From CAIMZW01 sp037130455 (GTDB lineage Bacteria > Actinomycetota > Actinomycetes > Nanopelagicales > Nanopelagicaceae), in assembly GCA_037130455.1 (NCBI GenBank), contig JBAXSZ010000051.1:1-10684 (forward strand): a stretch of DNA of 10,684 bases. The letters are read 5' to 3'. Numbering within the stretch: the stretch's first letter is position 1; each line of letters begins with the position of its first letter. The notes under the pieces are model-generated. The model was not told the origin of the DNA. It saw only the letters and a list, made by a program, of their open reading frames with translations, and searched no databases. Below are positions 1 to 7,175 of this stretch, piece by piece. A program made the position numbers and the translations under genes.

Positions 1-17
1 AAAGTTGTGAATTAATG

Positions 18-52
18 GGGCTAAGGGTCAGATTGACTCTTAGCCCTTTTTT
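18..52 (+). terminator. Rho-independent terminator of an upstream gene
   Basis: A 13-bp stem (18-30 with 34-46) contains one G-U pair, has a GAT loop at 31-33, and is followed by six T at 47-52. This is a textbook intrinsic terminator on the + strand. A reading frame entering from the left edge (codons from base 1) stops with TAA at 13-15, three bases before the stem, so the hairpin probably ends that gene. Only four of its codons are visible and it cannot be identified. The T-run ends 21 bases before the deaminase start codon and partly precedes its SD, so it also sits in the leader position of that gene. Confidence 0.85.
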
Positions 53-73
53 CTAGGAGATGAAGGAAAAACC

Positions 74-517
74 ATGTCAGATCAGGAATTTATGGCCCAT
101 GCAATTGCTGCCGCTCGTCAAGGTCGAAGCGAAGGTGGGATTCCCATCGGAGGTGCTTTGGTAGTTGACGGCAAAGTGTTGGGAACTGGTTATAACAAGC
201 GAGTGCAAGAAGGCAGCGCCATCAAACATGGCGAAACTGATTGTTTAGAAAACGTCGGACGTCTGCCGGCGAAGGTGTATCGCCAGGCGACGATGTATAC
301 GACGCTATCTCCCTGCAATATGTGCACGGGTGCCATCTTGCTCTACGGAATTCCGCGCGTGGTTCTGGGCGAAAACGAGACCTTTATGGGCGCGGAAGAT
401 TTGTTGCGTGCCAATGGGGTGGAAGTGGTCAATCTCAATTCAGAAGAGTGCAAAGAGATGATGCGCATCTTTATTGCTGAAGAACCAGAGTTGTGGAACG
501 AAGATATCGGGGTCTGA
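74..517 (+). CDS. Cytosine deaminase, yeast FCY1-like (CDA-fold zinc deaminase)
   Basis: The protein is 147 aa and is predicted to be a cytosolic zinc enzyme that hydrolyses cytosine to uracil and ammonia (pyrimidine salvage). The zinc site is clear: HGE at 52-54 (His52 ligand, Glu54 proton shuttle) and PCxxC at 80-84 (Cys81, Cys84). From memory of yeast FCY1, the matches extend well beyond the zinc motif: GSAxxHGE, LENxGRL, YTTLSPCxMCTGAI, YGIPR, GEN, and the C-terminal W-x-EDIG (141-146), whose Asp in yeast lies at the substrate. This favours cytosine over guanine, tRNA adenosine or cytidine as substrate. The length fits the family (about 150-160 aa). The ATG at 74 has GAAGGA at 62-67 as SD. 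It is convergent with crtI: its TGA (515-517) directly abuts the crtI stop. No own promoter is visible between the terminator and the start. A broader nucleoside deaminase remains possible. Confidence 0.88.
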   Translation: MSDQEFMAHAIAAARQGRSEGGIPIGGALVVDGKVLGTGYNKRVQEGSAIKHGETDCLENVGRLPAKVYRQATMYTTLSPCNMCTGAILLYGIPRVVLGENETFMGAEDLLRANGVEVVNLNSEECKEMMRIFIAEEPELWNEDIGV

Positions 518-2002
518 TTACTTTATAGTTCCAACAATTCGCTCGGCGGCCAATCTTCCTGAAATGAGAACCATGGGAACGCCGACTCCGGGTTGGGTAC
601 CCGAACCAGCAAAGACCACGTTTTCAAACCCTTGCGCCAAATTGCGAGGGCGAAAGGGTCCAGTCTGGAAGAAGGTATGAGCGCTTGCAAAAGGTGCTCC
701 GCGCTCCATTCCTTGTGCCTGCCAATCTAGTGGTGTTGTGGTCGATTCAACTTCAATTGCTTCACTAAAGCCGTCGTAGCCACGATCTTCTAATGTTTGA
801 ATCATCTGATCGCGATATCGGTTTTTTTCGATGGTCCAATCAATATCGGCATCTAAATTGGGGGTGGGGAACAAGACGTAGTAAGAACTTTTTCCCGGTG
901 GCGCCAAATCTGGATCATCATGGGTTGGTACGGTGACCAAAAGACTCGGGTCAGTCATCAACGTTTTCTTCTTTATCAGTTCATCAAAGACGCCATCCCA
1001 GGATTGGCCGAAGTGAATATTGTGATGGGCAAGTCGATCATATTTCTTGCTCGATCCAATCAACATGGTGACGCAAGATGGCGAATATTTAAGTCGTTTG
1101 ACCGATGGCGGAGTGGATCCCAGAAGTTCTCGCCACGCTACGGGCAAATCAGGATTGAGTATTAAAGCATCGCATTCAATGCGTTCACCTGTGGCGGTAA
1201 TAACTGCTCTGGCCCGACCATTGTTATGTTCCACCGAGGTAACGGTGGTGTTGTAGTGAAAGGTCACGCCATGTTTTTCTGCAGCGCCAGCCAACGCTTT
1301 AGGAACTGCATGCATTCCGCCTTTGGGAAAGAAAACCCCATTCACTGAATCCATGTAAGCAATGACGGCATAAATGGCCAATGCTTGTTGCGGGCTTACT
1401 CCGGCATACATCGCCTGAAAAGAATAAACTTTTTGAGTCCGTGGATCTTTGAGAAATTGATTCACCTTTGGTGCAAGTCGTTTGAATCCACCCAATGCAA
1501 CCAGGCGAGCCAAATTGGGAGTGAGCAAATTTAGTGGAGAATCGATATTTCTATCGATAAAGTCGTTCATTTCGTACTTGTACAACTTAGTAACGAACTC
1601 AACATACTTTCCATAGCCTGCAGCTTCATCTGCACCTATGACGGCAGCAATTTCTGCCTGCATTCGATCGGTTTCCGGGAAAACATCTAATTGCGAACCG
1701 TCGTGATAAAAAGCGCGATAGAGCGGCTGGAGTGGCAAGAGTTCCAACCAATCCTTCAACTCTTCGCCTACGCAAGCCAAGGCATCGGCAATGAGGTCGG
1801 GCATGGTGAGAACGGTTGGACCTGTGTCAAAGGCGTATCCCTCTTTATGGAGGACTCCATTTCGACCACCAGGTACTGCTTCTCGTTCGATGACAGTCAC
1901 TTTTCGTCCAGCGCCGGCTAAACGCAGTGCTGCACTCAATCCGGCTAGTCCGGCACCGACTATAACGACGTGATCGGTGGGTCCCTTTACTTGACGCGGC
2001 AT
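518..2002 (-). CDS. crtI: Phytoene desaturase CrtI
   Basis: The protein is 494 aa, the usual CrtI size. It is a membrane-associated FAD enzyme that desaturates phytoene stepwise towards neurosporene/lycopene. An N-terminal Rossmann motif GAGLAG (16-21) is followed by the CrtI hallmark VPGGR and the segment FDTGPTVLTMP. The C-terminal FAD-contact block FAGSGTQPGVGVP (464-476) is typical of bacterial-type phytoene desaturases. I chose the ATG at 2002 because TAAGGA lies four bases upstream and it begins 7 bases after the crtE stop. A TTG at 2026 would give 502 aa but would overlap crtE and lacks an SD. It is second in the crtE-crtI unit and is presumably translated from the same mRNA. The number of desaturation steps cannot be read from the sequence. 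The product presumably feeds the tailoring operon at 4543-9469. Confidence 0.93.
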   Translation of the reverse strand: MPRQVKGPTDHVVIVGAGLAGLSAALRLAGAGRKVTVIEREAVPGGRNGVLHKEGYAFDTGPTVLTMPDLIADALACVGEELKDWLELLPLQPLYRAFYHDGSQLDVFPETDRMQAEIAAVIGADEAAGYGKYVEFVTKLYKYEMNDFIDRNIDSPLNLLTPNLARLVALGGFKRLAPKVNQFLKDPRTQKVYSFQAMYAGVSPQQALAIYAVIAYMDSVNGVFFPKGGMHAVPKALAGAAEKHGVTFHYNTTVTSVEHNNGRARAVITATGERIECDALILNPDLPVAWRELLGSTPPSVKRLKYSPSCVTMLIGSSKKYDRLAHHNIHFGQSWDGVFDELIKKKTLMTDPSLLVTVPTHDDPDLAPPGKSSYYVLFPTPNLDADIDWTIEKNRYRDQMIQTLEDRGYDGFSEAIEVESTTTPLDWQAQGMERGAPFASAHTFFQTGPFRPRNLAQGFENVVFAGSGTQPGVGVPMVLISGRLAAERIVGTIK

Positions 2003-2009
2003 ATATTCC

Positions 2010-3086
2010 TTAGACAGTTCGGGCAATAGCGATTGCTATTAAGTCGTGCATGTGTTTTTGACCTACAGCGGAAATTTCTGGATGAGAGAGCGCTTGTTGG
2101 GCAGCAGTAGTTAAAGTATCAATGAGTCGTTCCACAGAATCCAAGGCGCCAGTTTCAGCAATAATGGTTCGAATCGTATCGATGCCTTCGTTGGTCACAT
2201 CTTTATCGCCAAACAACTGCGCGATTTTTGCTCTTTGTGATTCGTTGGCTCGCTCTAGAGTCGTTGCCATAAGTACAGTTCGCTTGCCTTCACGAAGATC
2301 ATCGCCGGCAGGTTTTCCGGTTTCCAGAGGATCGCCAAAGATACCTAAAATGTCATCGCGCAATTGGAAGGCTTCGCCCAAAGGCAAACCGTATTCGGAG
2401 TACCGATTAATCAATTCGGGGTTAGAGTTTCCACTTAAGGCGGCACCGAAATGCAGTGGCCTTTCGATGGTGTATTTTCCAGATTTAAATCGAGCGACGC
2501 GCAGCGAGCGCTCCACGCTTTGGGAGGCTAATCCTTGTTCAAAAACATCAAGGTATTGGCCGGCCATAAGTTCGACGCGCATTTCGTCATACATAGCTAA
2601 CGATCCGACCAAAGCATCCGAAGAAATTCCAGATTGGTGCAACATCTTTGCCGACCAGATCAGGGCCAAATCTCCCAACAAAATTGCGCTGGAAATTCCG
2701 AATTGTTCGGCCGAGCCTTGCAAAGCATTGGTTCTATGCATCTTCTCAAAAGTTCGGTGAATGGAAGGGGCGCCGCGACGGGTATCGGATCCATCCATAA
2801 CATCGTCGTGTATTAGTGCGCAGACATGAATTAACTCCAGCGACGAGGCGGCCGCCAGAGTCTGGGAAGTTAACGTGGCGCCACTTCCCAAAAAGCCGAC
2901 GAGGGCGAATAAAGGGCGAAGCCGCTTTCCGCTTTCTAGAAGGAATCGTTCTAGGGAATCGGCAACGGGATCAAGTTCTGACCCGATCTTGCGTAAATAG
3001 CCATTTTCGACCTCAATAAATTGGCCGAGCGCCGAATTGATGGCAATTCTTAGTTCGGACAGGCTCGATTCTTTCGATATTTCCAC
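2010..3086 (-). CDS. crtE: Geranylgeranyl diphosphate synthase (polyprenyl synthetase family)
   Basis: The protein is 358 aa, a cytosolic all-alpha trans-prenyltransferase that condenses IPP with allylic diphosphates to make GGPP, the carotenoid precursor. The first Asp-rich motif is DDVMD (94-98), followed by RRG (103-105). The second is DDILG (244-248) with GKPAGDDLREGKRT (257-270), the form common in actinobacterial IdsA/GrcC proteins. Residues just before the first motif are small (Cys89, Ala90), which allows a chain longer than FPP; a C25 or longer product is not excluded. The start is GTG at 3086 with no SD. A TACCGT hexamer on this strand (3098-3093) ends 7 bases before it, so the transcript may be leaderless. 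crtI follows 7 bases after its stop. It is divergent from metF across a 24-base gap. Assignment to crtE rather than generic idsA rests on the crtI neighbour. Confidence 0.87.
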   Translation of the reverse strand: MEISKESSLSELRIAINSALGQFIEVENGYLRKIGSELDPVADSLERFLLESGKRLRPLFALVGFLGSGATLTSQTLAAASSLELIHVCALIHDDVMDGSDTRRGAPSIHRTFEKMHRTNALQGSAEQFGISSAILLGDLALIWSAKMLHQSGISSDALVGSLAMYDEMRVELMAGQYLDVFEQGLASQSVERSLRVARFKSGKYTIERPLHFGAALSGNSNPELINRYSEYGLPLGEAFQLRDDILGIFGDPLETGKPAGDDLREGKRTVLMATTLERANESQRAKIAQLFGDKDVTNEGIDTIRTIIAETGALDSVERLIDTLTTAAQQALSHPEISAVGQKHMHDLIAIAIARTV

Positions 3087-3091
3087 GTACC

Positions 3092-3103
3092 AACGGTACC
3101 GTT
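3092..3103. promoter_or_regulatory. Palindromic shared -10 region between crtE and metF
   Basis: The sequence AACGGTACCGTT is a perfect 12-base palindrome in the 24-base gap between the two divergent start codons. Because of the symmetry, both strands carry a TAnnnT-type hexamer, TACCGT: 3097-3102 on + and 3098-3093 on -. On the - strand a start site 7 bases past the hexamer falls exactly on the first base of the crtE GTG (3086). On the + strand the metF ATG (3111) begins 9 bases past the hexamer. Neither gene has an SD. A possible - strand -35, TTGCCT (3120-3115), lies 16 bases upstream inside metF. An operator for a dimeric regulator is an alternative reading of the same palindrome. Inferred from sequence only. 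Confidence 0.5.
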
Positions 3104-3110
3104 CCCCGCT

Positions 3111-3968
3111 ATGGAGGCAACTTCAATTTCCGTGGAGTTCTTTCCCCCTAAGGATCAGGCGGGGGAGGATCGACTCTGGCACGCAACAAAGTTGTTACAG
3201 CCGCTCCAGCTCGATTCCGTCTCGGTCACATATGGTGCAGGCGGTTCAACCAGAGACCGAACGGTCCGAATCACTAAGGAAATTACGGAGCGAACTGGAA
3301 TTGCCACAGTTGCCCATCTGACTTGTGTTGGTTCTACAAAAGAAGAATTACTGTCCACCTTGACCCAATATAAGCAAGCAAATATTAAGTCGATCTTGGC
3401 GCTACGAGGTGACCCATCCGGTGGACCTAGCGCCCCGTGGGTGTCCACTGCTGGAGGTTTAGATCATGCCGACCAGTTGGTTTCATTAGCTCGCGATTTT
3501 GGCGGATTTGACATAGGCGTTGCTGCTTTTCCGGATGGACACCCAGCATCTGGGGGAAATTTGGACCGAGATATAGATGTACTTCTGCGCAAAGAAGATT
3601 TAGGTGCAACTTTCGCCACCACGCAATTTTTCTTTAACTCACGAAGTTGGATCGATCTTATCGAAAGATTGAGGAACCGGGGCTCGTATATGCCCGTAAT
3701 TGCCGGTGTCTTGCCAATCACCAATGTGAAGCAATTGATTCGAATGGCAGAGCTAGGTGGAACGCCAATTCCTCAGGAGATGCAAGCGCGCTTTTCTGCG
3801 ATTTCCGAGGATCCAGAGGCGGTTCGCAAAGTGGGCGTGGAATTTGCAACTGAGTTATGCGCGGAATTATTGGCTGCCGATGTCCCAGGGTTACATTTTT
3901 ATACCATGAATTCTGCCGCGGCCACGATGGAAATCGCGGCAAACCTCAAGTTGGTCGCACATGGATAA
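3111..3968 (+). CDS. metF: Methylenetetrahydrofolate reductase MetF
   Basis: The protein is 285 aa, a cytosolic flavin TIM-barrel enzyme that reduces 5,10-methylene-THF to 5-methyl-THF for methionine synthesis. Family blocks appear in order: EFFPPK (9-14, with the catalytic Glu9), SVTYGAGGSTR (38-48), AHLTC (68-72), ALRGDP (97-102, Asp101 equivalent to the folate-contacting Asp of E. coli MetF), GHP (143-145), TQFFF (171-175), GVLPI (199-203) and FYTMN (263-267). The length is normal for the bacterial short form without the eukaryotic regulatory domain. The ATG at 3111 has no SD and may be read from a leaderless mRNA (see 3092-3103). Its last 8 bases overlap the next gene, so the two are likely co-transcribed. 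No direct link to carotenoids is known; the divergent promoter arrangement is the only connection. Confidence 0.95.
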   Translation: MEATSISVEFFPPKDQAGEDRLWHATKLLQPLQLDSVSVTYGAGGSTRDRTVRITKEITERTGIATVAHLTCVGSTKEELLSTLTQYKQANIKSILALRGDPSGGPSAPWVSTAGGLDHADQLVSLARDFGGFDIGVAAFPDGHPASGGNLDRDIDVLLRKEDLGATFATTQFFFNSRSWIDLIERLRNRGSYMPVIAGVLPITNVKQLIRMAELGGTPIPQEMQARFSAISEDPEAVRKVGVEFATELCAELLAADVPGLHFYTMNSAAATMEIAANLKLVAHG

Positions 3969-4578
3969 AGGAATTTTCTTTCAGCAGTGGAGCAAACTTC
4001 ATGGAAACGTCGAAGTAACTGGAATTGTTAAAGGGTGGCTGACTATTTCTTACTCCGTTGTTCGGCCGCTCTATCTATTAAAAATTCCGGCATCTGCTGT
4101 CACGATCAGCGGATTGCTTTTTGGAGTAGCCCTCTGGCGAAATAATTCTCAATGGTTTGCCTTACTCTTCTTAGGGCTCTCTTTACTCAGCGATGGGCTG
4201 GATGGCAGTTTGGCCATTATCGGTGGTAAAGAATCTTTACGTGGCGCAGCTTTAGATTCGGTTGTGGATCGAGTAACCGAAGTCTTTTGGGCACTGACTT
4301 TTTACGCCATTGGTGGACATGTTGAAATTGTTTTCTTGGCCTGGCTCATTGCCAGCACTCAGGAATATGCAAGAGCCAGAATGGGCGGATTGGGATTACA
4401 TGACATCGGCGTTGTCTCGATTTCGGAACGACCAGTGCGGGCTAGTTTGCTGGCCATTGCGTTGGTAGCACATGTGCTCTCGTTAAATTTTGCTCAACCT
4501 TTAGCCATCATTTGGCTGGGCATGCAAACGTGGAGTTTGCTTTCAGTGATGCGATTCGCTTACTTGCGATTGCGGTGA
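3961..4578 (+). CDS. CDP-alcohol phosphatidyltransferase family membrane protein
   Basis: The protein is 205 aa with several hydrophobic segments (roughly 45-77, 106-132, 160-176, 180-198). It belongs to the integral membrane family that transfers a phosphatidyl group from CDP-diacylglycerol (or a similar CDP-lipid) to an alcohol. The signature is seen at 78-103: D78, D81, G82, A85, G95, D99 and D103 sit at canonical spacing. The Arg that normally follows the Ala (the AR pair) is Ile86 here, an unusual change in a phosphate-binding position. The acceptor alcohol cannot be told; phosphatidylglycerol- or phosphatidylinositol-phosphate synthase-like roles are possible. ATGGATAA overlaps the metF stop, implying coupling. 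Its last 36 bases overlap, tail to tail, the end of the desaturase gene on the other strand. Length is typical. Function below the family level is uncertain. Confidence 0.8.
   Translation: MDKGIFFQQWSKLHGNVEVTGIVKGWLTISYSVVRPLYLLKIPASAVTISGLLFGVALWRNNSQWFALLFLGLSLLSDGLDGSLAIIGGKESLRGAALDSVVDRVTEVFWALTFYAIGGHVEIVFLAWLIASTQEYARARMGGLGLHDIGVVSISERPVRASLLAIALVAHVLSLNFAQPLAIIWLGMQTWSLLSVMRFAYLRLR
4524..4540 (-). terminator. Weak hairpin just past the carotenoid operon stop
   Basis: A perfect 6-bp stem (4524-4529 with 4535-4540) with a 5-base loop lies two bases beyond the stop codon of the last - strand operon gene. It is inside the CDP-alcohol phosphatidyltransferase coding sequence. No T-tract follows on the - strand, so it is at best a non-canonical terminator. 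The stem is short enough to have arisen by chance. Confidence 0.2.
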
Positions 4579-6078
4579 AATTAAGGCTTTTATTGCATCA
4601 GACACAATTTCTGCACTTATTCCAACCAAGGGCAGTCCGCCGCCAGGATGTGCCGAGCCCCCAACACAGAAAAGATTTTTAAGCGGGGACCGATTACTTG
4701 CGCGAAGAAAGGCCGATTTCGCCGAATTACTTGAGGTGCCGTAGATGGAACCGCCCGGTGCCCGCACTTCATTTTCAAGATCCAAAGGAGTGCGAAATTC
4801 CATGACTTCCAGACGTGGAGATACCTCTAATCCCAAGGCATCTAATTTCTCAATAAGTTTTTGAGCATATTTTTCAGGTGACTGCGACCAATCCCAGCCA
4901 CCTTGGGGTTCGTGACGTGGCGCATTCACCAAGACAAACCAGGGCTCTTTATCGGGACTTTTCGTCATCTCTGGATCAGAGGGAGCACAGATATACAGTG
5001 TGGGGTCAACCACCGGAATTTTCTTGGAAAAAATCTGGTCAAATTCAGCATCGTAATCTTCGGGAAAATATATGGTGTGGTGATTCATTTTTTTCGGTGC
5101 ATGATCCAAACGCGAATTATCCAATCCCAAAAGGAGAGAAAATCCAGCAAGGGATTTTTCCGACTTGGCCAGTTTTTTCCGTTCCACTTTAGTGACCGAA
5201 AGATCGCGGGGGAGCAGGTGGTTGTAAACCACTTCCGCGTCAGCATTTGCAACTACATAATCAGCCCAGACGGTGTCACCAGATTCTGTTTCAATTCCTG
5301 TAGCTACCCCATCTTTATGAAGAATGGACTTGACTGAAGTATTGAGATGGAAAGTTACGCCAAGCATACGGTTGCGCTCTTCCAAGGCTTGGCTTAATTT
5401 CCCGATTCCGCCTTGAATATGCCACGCACCAAATGCGCTCTCTACAAATGCGATAGTGAGTAAAACCGCCGGCGCCTTGCGTGGATCAGAGCCCGAGTAA
5501 GTGGCATATCTATCCACGATCTTAGAAAGGTGTGGGTCTTCGGTGTAGGCACGGGTGAGTTTTCGCAGTGAAGTAAAAGGAGCAATCTCTTTCATTTCGC
5601 CAAAGAAATTCTTACGCAGGAGCAATGAAGCAATGGATTTTAATTCGGACTCCACAAAAGGCTCTCTGGCCACATCCCACATATGCTCGGCTCGTTGCAT
5701 AAGCCGATGCCATTCATCTGCTGCCTTTTTCCCTAAAGCTGACTCAATTTCCTGAGTGATACGAAATAAGGAAAGGTTGGGGAAGATAATGCTCTTACCA
5801 TCTGCAAAGTGGTATTCAAAGGCTGGGTCAACAGGAAGAACCTTGACCGTCAGTTCTAGCCTTTTGCCAGTCTTAAGAAAGAGATCGCGATAAACCGCAG
5901 GTAAGGTAAGAAGAGATGGTCCAGTATCAAAGGCATAGTCGCCTATCCATTCAGTCCGGCATTTCCCACCAGTCCGAGAAGATTGCTCATATATTTCAAC
6001 TTCATTGCCAGCTTTTGCAAGTCGCGCGGCTACCGACATCCCTCCGATACCAGCGCCAATGATGACGATTTTTGCCAT
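4543..6078 (-). CDS. CrtI-family carotenoid desaturase, probably CrtD-like 3,4-desaturase
   Basis: The protein is 511 aa, an FAD-dependent member of the phytoene desaturase superfamily and clearly a different subfamily from the CrtI at 518-2002. It has the Rossmann motif GAGIGG (8-13), TGGK (36-39), FDTGPSLLTLP (50-60) and the C-terminal flavin block CVGGSAHPGGG (471-481), where CrtI has the GSGTQPGVG form. It is the last gene of an operon with CruF-, CrtA- and glycosyltransferase-like genes. In known psi-end pathways the desaturase next to a 1,2-hydratase is CrtD (1-hydroxycarotenoid 3,4-desaturase), so that is my best guess. A CrtO-type ketolase or a CrtN/CrtP-type enzyme cannot be excluded by eye. 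Its ATG overlaps the glycosyltransferase stop by one base (TAATG), suggesting translational coupling. The C-terminal tail overlaps the opposite-strand gene by 36 bases. Confidence 0.8.
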   Translation of the reverse strand: MAKIVIIGAGIGGMSVAARLAKAGNEVEIYEQSSRTGGKCRTEWIGDYAFDTGPSLLTLPAVYRDLFLKTGKRLELTVKVLPVDPAFEYHFADGKSIIFPNLSLFRITQEIESALGKKAADEWHRLMQRAEHMWDVAREPFVESELKSIASLLLRKNFFGEMKEIAPFTSLRKLTRAYTEDPHLSKIVDRYATYSGSDPRKAPAVLLTIAFVESAFGAWHIQGGIGKLSQALEERNRMLGVTFHLNTSVKSILHKDGVATGIETESGDTVWADYVVANADAEVVYNHLLPRDLSVTKVERKKLAKSEKSLAGFSLLLGLDNSRLDHAPKKMNHHTIYFPEDYDAEFDQIFSKKIPVVDPTLYICAPSDPEMTKSPDKEPWFVLVNAPRHEPQGGWDWSQSPEKYAQKLIEKLDALGLEVSPRLEVMEFRTPLDLENEVRAPGGSIYGTSSNSAKSAFLRASNRSPLKNLFCVGGSAHPGGGLPLVGISAEIVSDAIKALISPQSQVSESHH

Positions 6079-7172
6079 TACGAGATCAATCGGTCACGCC
6101 ATTGCAACTTGCCTTGCGACTTCAGGCGCCAGGAAAGTCCAATGAGAAAAATAAGATAGATCGTTGAAAGAGGATGAAGCACTGCGGTAAATGCTGAAGA
6201 TCGAGTTCTCACTGCCGCTATTAATCGTGAACTCCAAATTGCAAGGAATGCGCTCCAGCCCCACGGAGAACCACTGATAGCTAACAGTATTGGGAAGAAC
6301 CCGGTCCACAGTAGGAGGGCTATCGCAAGAAATGTTCCAGGACCTCCGCCAAAGGCGGTCCACAAGGATTTGGTGTAGCCGCTGTTGAGTTCGCGGGCTG
6401 AGGAATACATTCGGCAATGTGCAACTTGGCTTCCTTCAGCTACACCACCTGTAAATCCAGCCGACTTCAAGGCTCTTGCTAATTCCAGATCGTCTAAGAC
6501 TTTATTTTTGATAGATGTGTGACCGCCGATTGAGATATAGGCACTTCGCTTCACCACGAAGAATTGACCATTGGCAATAGTTATGGAGCGACTGGAAATC
6601 TTTTCGGCCAATCGAAGTGGAACGCTGGCCATCCAAGACCACTGGAGCAGCGGTTGAATTAATCGCTCTGCAAGAGATCCGACCAGTTCATGGGGATATG
6701 GGGAGATAAAGTCCCAGTCCCATCGCTCCATGTTACTAATTGCAGCTGCGATGGCTTGCTGATCCAAAATAACATCGGCATCTACAAAGACTAGAAACTT
6801 TCCCGAAGCCACTTGAGCTAATTGGTGGCACGCGTTGGGCTTTCCTAACCAACCAGGGAGAAGTTCGCCGCTTCGTATTACCCGCACAGATTCTTCTGGG
6901 TATTGCGAGAGTTTTTCGAAAGTTCCATCGGTAGAGTGATCATCCAAAACCAAAACTTCACTTTGCTTTAGTAGCTGTTGGTTCAAAACGGTCGGAATAA
7001 CTTCATCAACATTGGATTCTTCGTTACGCATCGGAATCAAGATTGAGACTAATGGTTCTACCAATTCAGCGTCACTTCTTCGAACAACGCGCATGGTGAG
7101 GGCATTAAAGACAGTCATCACCCAGGCAGTTGTGGCCAGAACTGCAACCGAGGTAGTCAGTACGGAGATCAT
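6078..7172 (-). CDS. Membrane GT2 glycosyltransferase, probably carotenoid glycosyltransferase (CruG/CrtQ-like)
   Basis: The protein is 364 aa. An N-terminal membrane segment (about 3-28) precedes a GT-A catalytic domain with LVSILIPMRNEE (41-52), LDDHSTDGT (76-84), the PGWLGKPNACHQ block (106-117), the metal-binding DAD (131-133) and acidic DDLE (227-230). Two or three membrane helices follow at about 280-300, 304-321 and 329-348. The PGW-x-GK-x-xAC segment is shared with membrane GT2 enzymes such as CrtQ, CruG and HpnB. It would transfer a sugar from a nucleotide sugar to a membrane-embedded acceptor. Its neighbours CruF, CrtA and the desaturase make a hydroxylated carotenoid the likely acceptor. 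The classical QxxRW of processive GT2 enzymes is absent, consistent with adding a single sugar. It starts 3 bases after the cruF stop and has no clear SD. Sugar identity is unknown. Confidence 0.83.
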   Translation of the reverse strand: MISVLTTSVAVLATTAWVMTVFNALTMRVVRRSDAELVEPLVSILIPMRNEESNVDEVIPTVLNQQLLKQSEVLVLDDHSTDGTFEKLSQYPEESVRVIRSGELLPGWLGKPNACHQLAQVASGKFLVFVDADVILDQQAIAAAISNMERWDWDFISPYPHELVGSLAERLIQPLLQWSWMASVPLRLAEKISSRSITIANGQFFVVKRSAYISIGGHTSIKNKVLDDLELARALKSAGFTGGVAEGSQVAHCRMYSSARELNSGYTKSLWTAFGGGPGTFLAIALLLWTGFFPILLAISGSPWGWSAFLAIWSSRLIAAVRTRSSAFTAVLHPLSTIYLIFLIGLSWRLKSQGKLQWRDRLIS

Positions 7173-7175
7173 GTT

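Noticed and set aside
2003..2026. TTG start for crtI giving 502 aa
   Set aside because: It would overlap crtE and has no SD, whereas the ATG at 2002 has TAAGGA just upstream and a normal N-terminus before the FAD motif.
2122..2760. 212-codon open frame on the + strand opposite crtE
   Set aside because: It lies wholly within a well-supported crtE gene on the other strand and its translation shows no domain, repeat or membrane pattern; it is a shadow frame.
4524..4540. Bona fide operon terminator
   Set aside because: The stem is only 6 bp and there is no T-tract; kept only as a low-confidence hairpin.
6078..7172. Reading the GT2 as hopanoid HpnB or staphyloxanthin CrtQ
   Set aside because: No hopanoid or staphyloxanthin partners (squalene cyclase, CrtM/CrtN/CrtP set) are present; CruF and CrtA neighbours favour a hydroxycarotenoid glycosyltransferase, although the fold alone cannot decide.
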